Translations under genes and position numbers: made by a program | Source: Anaerolineales bacterium | GTDB taxonomy: Bacteria > Chloroflexota > Anaerolineae > Anaerolineales > UBA6663 | Length of the DNA: 6,490 bases | Assembly: GCA_016789165.1 (NCBI GenBank) | Contig: JAEURL010000143.1 | Span: 1-6,490 of the forward strand | Reading direction: 5' to 3' | In this document: one piece after another, positions 3,750 through 6,490 of the stretch | How positions within the stretch are numbered: the first letter of the stretch is position 1 | Layout of the letters: each line of letters starts with the position of its first letter | Notes under the pieces: model-generated | Told to the model about the DNA's origin: nothing | Database searches by the model: none | What the model saw: only the letters and a program-made list of their open reading frames with translations

Positions 3750-6490
3750 TTAACGGGCGGGCTGATACTCGGCGGCGACGGCCTCCAGCGTCAGCGCCCG
3801 GCCCAGCTGATACCAGCGCTCGGCCTCCTCGGCCGGCAGCGTCTGGCGCAGCTGCTGGAGGGCCGGCTCGCCGCGCTGGCGGGTCTCGTCGTCGCAGGCG
3901 GGGTGGGTGAGGGTCAGCCCCAGCAGCTGCAGGGCCTGGGCGGTCTGGCCGGCCCGGGCGTGCAGTTTGGCCAGCCCGGCCAGCGCCAGCAGCGCGGACG
4001 GGACCGCGCCCACTTCCAGCATCAAGAGCAGGCTGTCGGCGAAGTAGCGCTGGGCCTGGGCGTCGTCGCCCTGGTCGTAGGCCACGTCGCCCAGATTGTC
4101 CAGCAGGGCGGCCTGCAGGCGCCGGTCCCCGATCTCGTCGGCCAGGGTCAGGGCCTCGGCGTACAGCCGCAGAGCCTCGGCGTGGTCGCCCTGGGCGGAG
4201 GCTACCATGCCCAGGTTGCCCAGCGTCATGAGCACCCCGCTGCGGTAGCCGATGGCGCGGAAGACGGCCTGGGCCTCGTCGAAGTGCCGGCGCCCGGCCT
4301 CCATCTGCCGTTGGGCGAGGGCCGAGTTGCCGAGGGCGTTGAGCACGTTGGCGGCCGTCAACTGGTCGCCCAAGGCCCGGGCCTGGGCCAGGCTCTCCTG
4401 ATAGAACCGTTCGGCCTGGACGTTGTCGCCGCGGGCGCGGGCGATGTGGCCCAGCCGGCTGCGGATGACGGCCTGCGCCGGCTCATCGGCGATGGCGAGC
4501 GCCAGGCCGAGCGCCTCCTGCAGATAGGCCTCGGCCTGTTCCACCTCGCCCAGCCGCAGGGCCAGGCCGCCCAGCAGGCTCAGGGCGGCCGCGGTCTGCG
4601 GCGTATCGGCGGCGGCCCGCGCCAGGGCCAGGCTGATGTTCAGGCACTCCTGGGCCGGCCGCAGCTGGCCCAGCCCGGCGCGGGCTTCACCCAGCAGATA
4701 ATTCAGGCGCACGGGCGCGGCGTCGGCCTCGCGCGCCTGGCCGGCGGCCAGCAGGTCCAGTGCGCGCTGGACGTAGCGGCCGGCGTCGCGGAAGGCGCTG
4801 GCGCGCAGGGCCTGGGCGCCGGCCAGCGCCGCGTAGCGCGCCTCCTTCGGTCCGTGGCCGGCCTGGCCCCAATGGTAGGCCAGCGCGGCGGCGTGCGCCG
4901 GCAGGTCGGCGGCGTAGACGATCTCCAGGGCGCCGCCGGCCAGGGCGTGCAGCTCGCGCAGCCGGGCCTGGAGCTGCATGGAGTAGGCGGCGTCGCGCAG
5001 CAGCGAGTGCCGGAAGAGGTAGCGCATCTCGGTCAGCGCCGACCAGACTGATTCGGCCTCGGCGCGCTTGACCTTGCCCGGCAGCTGCGGGTCGTCGCTG
5101 AGCATCTGGGCCAGCAGGGCCACCTCGAACTCGTTGCCCAGCACCGCGGCCGTGGTCACCACGTTCTTGATCTGGGCGGCCAGGCGGTCCAGGCGGGCCA
5201 CCAGCACGGCGTTGACGCTGTCCGGCACCTCGGCCGCCACCCGCGCCCGGTCCACCAGCGTGAAGCCGGCCCCGGCGGCGGCCGCCAGGCCGCGCTCGCG
5301 CAGGTCCAGCGCCAGCTGTTCGACGAAGAAGGGGTTGCCGCTGGTCTTCTCGGCCAGGAAGGCCGCCAGGCCGGCGTCGGGCTCGCCGCCCAGCACCTGC
5401 GCGGCCATGGCGCTCACGCCGGCCGGCGTCAGTTGGTTCAAGTCGAGGGCCAGCTGCGGCACGTCGGCGTCCACGGGCACGCGCGGGCGCGAGCCGTCGT
5501 CGCGGTAGCGGCTGGTCACCAGCACCGCGAACGGGAAGGCCTCCACGTTGCGGGTCAGGGCCGCCAGCAGGGCCTCGGAGTCGCCGTCCAGCGCGTGCCC
5601 GTCCTCGATCACCAGCACCAGCGGCCGGCGCAGGCTCTCGGCCAGCAGCAGCGCCTTGACGGCCGTGAACGTGTTCTCCAGGCGCAGCCGGGGCTCCACC
5701 TGCTCGTAGAGCGACCCCTCCCAGCGCAGGCCGCCGGCCAGCGCCCCCAGGAAGGAGCGGGTGCGGCCCAGCTCCTGGGCCAGCGCCTCCACGCGCGGCT
5801 GCAGCTCCGGCGGGGCCGGGTACTCCAGCACGTCCGCAATCAGGGCGTCCAGGGCGCTGTCGAAATAAACCTTGTTGGCGTCGGCGGAGGCGTCGCCGGC
5901 CAGGTCAAAATATTCGCGCAGGCCGTATTGGAACGGATTGAGCGATTGGCGCAGGATGCCCTCGGCCGGGAAGGTCAGCCAGCGCACGCGGTGGTTCTCC
6001 TCGATCGCCTGGCGGACGGCGTAAACCAGGCGGCTCTTGCCCATGCCTGGCTCGCCGTAGAGGCTGGCCAGCCCCGCGCTGCGGCCGGTGAAGATCGGCG
6101 CCACGAACTCGGTCAGCTGCTCCAGCTCGGCCGCCCGGCCCACCAGCTCCCCGGCGTAGTGCAGGCGCGGGACGGCGCCCTGGGTGTGGCCGGCCAGGCG
6201 GGCCAGGCTGACGGGCTCGCGCTTGCCCTTCACCTGGATCGGCTCAAGCAGCTCCCACTCGAAACCCTGGGTCAGCGTCTTGTACACGCGGCTGCTGGCC
6301 AGCGCCTCGCCGGGCGCGGCGTGCTGCATCAGGCGCGCGGCCAGGTTCACCTCGTCGCCCAGCACGCCGTAGGTGCGGCGGGTCATGCCGCCGTAGGCGC
6401 CGGCGCGCAGCAGGCCCTGGCTCAGCCCGATCTGCGGCGCCGGGCCGAAACTCAGCTCGGCCGGCGGCTCCCGCAGCTCCAGGGCCGCGC
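3750..6490 (-). CDS. Class III nucleotidyl cyclase–STAND ATPase–TPR signalling protein, 5'-partial
   Basis: Reading leftwards, the frame is open from the right edge to a TAA at 3750-3752, giving 912 residues. The ATG at 6384-6386 is not the start: the 34 codons before it encode conserved cyclase sequence (QIGLSQGLLRAGAYGG), so the gene begins beyond 6490. With that Met as residue 1: end of a class III cyclase domain (about -34 to 65), P-loop NTPase (about 80-360; Walker A GEPGMGKS 111-118, Walker B LVLVIED 256-262), winged-helix/helical part (about 385-500; NAVLVARLDRLAA, FRHSLLRDAAY), six TPRs (about 557-796) and a short helical end. The order matches soluble adenylyl cyclase (ADCY10) and many bacterial cyclase–ATPase regulators. 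Presumed role: cytoplasmic sensor that couples nucleotide-dependent switching and TPR partner binding to cyclic nucleotide synthesis. Signal and product are unknown, and no DNA-binding domain is visible. Confidence 0.93.
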   Translation of the reverse strand, partial: AALELREPPAELSFGPAPQIGLSQGLLRAGAYGGMTRRTYGVLGDEVNLAARLMQHAAPGEALASSRVYKTLTQGFEWELLEPIQVKGKREPVSLARLAGHTQGAVPRLHYAGELVGRAAELEQLTEFVAPIFTGRSAGLASLYGEPGMGKSRLVYAVRQAIEENHRVRWLTFPAEGILRQSLNPFQYGLREYFDLAGDASADANKVYFDSALDALIADVLEYPAPPELQPRVEALAQELGRTRSFLGALAGGLRWEGSLYEQVEPRLRLENTFTAVKALLLAESLRRPLVLVIEDGHALDGDSEALLAALTRNVEAFPFAVLVTSRYRDDGSRPRVPVDADVPQLALDLNQLTPAGVSAMAAQVLGGEPDAGLAAFLAEKTSGNPFFVEQLALDLRERGLAAAAGAGFTLVDRARVAAEVPDSVNAVLVARLDRLAAQIKNVVTTAAVLGNEFEVALLAQMLSDDPQLPGKVKRAEAESVWSALTEMRYLFRHSLLRDAAYSMQLQARLRELHALAGGALEIVYAADLPAHAAALAYHWGQAGHGPKEARYAALAGAQALRASAFRDAGRYVQRALDLLAAGQAREADAAPVRLNYLLGEARAGLGQLRPAQECLNISLALARAAADTPQTAAALSLLGGLALRLGEVEQAEAYLQEALGLALAIADEPAQAVIRSRLGHIARARGDNVQAERFYQESLAQARALGDQLTAANVLNALGNSALAQRQMEAGRRHFDEAQAVFRAIGYRSGVLMTLGNLGMVASAQGDHAEALRLYAEALTLADEIGDRRLQAALLDNLGDVAYDQGDDAQAQRYFADSLLLMLEVGAVPSALLALAGLAKLHARAGQTAQALQLLGLTLTHPACDDETRQRGEPALQQLRQTLPAEEAERWYQLGRALTLEAVAAEYQPAR
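3999..4718 (-). repeat. Six tetratricopeptide (TPR) units in exact 40-residue register
   Basis: Residues about 557-796 (Met codon at 6384-6386 = 1) repeat a helix-turn-helix pattern: xxLGxxxxxxGxxxxAxxxxxxAL. The Gly of the first helix falls at 566, 606, 646, 686, 726 and 766, a spacing of exactly 40 residues (120 bp) without insertions. This is longer than the canonical 34 residues and fits the 40-42 residue TPR variant seen in kinesin light chain and STAND-type regulators. A weaker helical segment before residue 557 (KEARYAALAGAQAL, RDAGRYVQRALDLL) and after 796 (LAKLHARAGQTAQALQLL) may be further degenerate units. The array probably binds a peptide or protein partner. Confidence 0.88.
5307..6149 (-). 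other. AAA/STAND-type P-loop NTPase domain
   Basis: Starting at ELVGRAAELEQL, the usual opening of this AAA-type domain, the segment has Walker A GEPGMGKS (6033-6056), a Walker B strand PLVLVIED (5601-5624), a sensor-like strand FAVLVTSRYRDD, and KTSGNPFFVEQL, the GNPF(F/Y)VEE-like block common to STAND regulators and ADCY10. After Walker B the text is GHALDGDS where relatives usually have LHWxDxxS, so the Trp is Ala here while the Asp remains. It probably binds and hydrolyses ATP as a conformational switch. Confidence 0.85.
6189..6490 (-). other. Class III adenylate/guanylate cyclase domain, C-terminal half
   Basis: The visible half holds the strand IGLSQGLLRAGAYGG and the signature RRTYGVLGDEVNLAARLM, then a short end APGEALAS...VKGKREPVSL. 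In class III cyclases the Asn and Arg of VNxAxR stabilise the transition state; both are present (Asn14 and Arg18, counting from the Met codon at 6384-6386). The residue preceding VxG, which is Asp in classical adenylyl cyclases and Thr in the soluble type, is Gly7 here (6366-6368). The metal-binding aspartates belong to the part outside the window, so catalytic competence cannot be judged. Confidence 0.85.

Noticed and set aside
3717..5051. A 444-codon + strand open frame antisense to the TPR region.
   Set aside because: The translation is Gly/Gln/Leu-rich low-complexity text, a reverse image of TPR codons (Leu CTG and Ala GCC becoming Gln CAG and Gly GGC), and it starts inside the terminator hairpin.
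6384..6386. ATG at 6386 as the start of the - strand gene.
   Set aside because: The frame continues upstream through a conserved cyclase strand to the window edge; starting here would leave only a fragment of the cyclase domain.

Overview
The window is very GC-rich DNA (roughly 70 % by eye, with G or C at most third codon positions). It holds two large convergent genes, each cut by a window edge, and an 88-bp spacer containing a strong hairpin. The domain content resembles what is known from Chloroflexota (Anaerolineae/Caldilineae-like) genomes: a secreted caspase-fold peptidase with cysteine-bearing Ig-like repeats and a SpaA domain, facing a cyclase–STAND ATPase–TPR signalling protein. The phylum is inferred from this style of protein and cannot be proven from the window.

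Left part (2-3661, + strand): the 3' part of a giant extracellular protein, with 1219 residues visible and the N-terminus missing. It starts inside a gingipain-like (peptidase C25, clan CD) catalytic domain just upstream of the presumed catalytic Cys. A beta-rich linker and one Ig-like domain follow, then five tandem Ig-like repeats that each carry a close Cys pair, a SpaA/Cna-B-type domain with a readable Lys/Glu/Asn isopeptide triad, and a C-terminal beta domain with a last Cys pair. All cysteines except the presumed catalytic one fall into seven plausible pairs, as expected for a protein that folds outside the cytoplasm.

Middle (3662-3749): a short convergent spacer with a 13-bp perfect inverted repeat, most likely a shared terminator. 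No promoter, RNA gene or mobile element is visible.

Right part (3750-6490, - strand): the 3' part of a cytoplasmic signalling protein, with 912 residues visible and the N-terminus beyond the right edge. It contains the C-terminal part of a class III nucleotidyl cyclase domain, an AAA/STAND P-loop NTPase, a helical linker and six TPR units in an exact 40-residue register. The order matches the cyclase–ATPase–TPR layout of soluble adenylyl cyclase (ADCY10). The residue that normally reads the purine base is Gly here.

The genes converge, so they are not an operon and nothing shows a functional link. The most unusual points are the peptidase fused to a disulfide- and isopeptide-stabilised stalk with no visible cell-wall anchor, and the atypical purine-site residue of the cyclase. 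No clearly new multi-gene system is visible.
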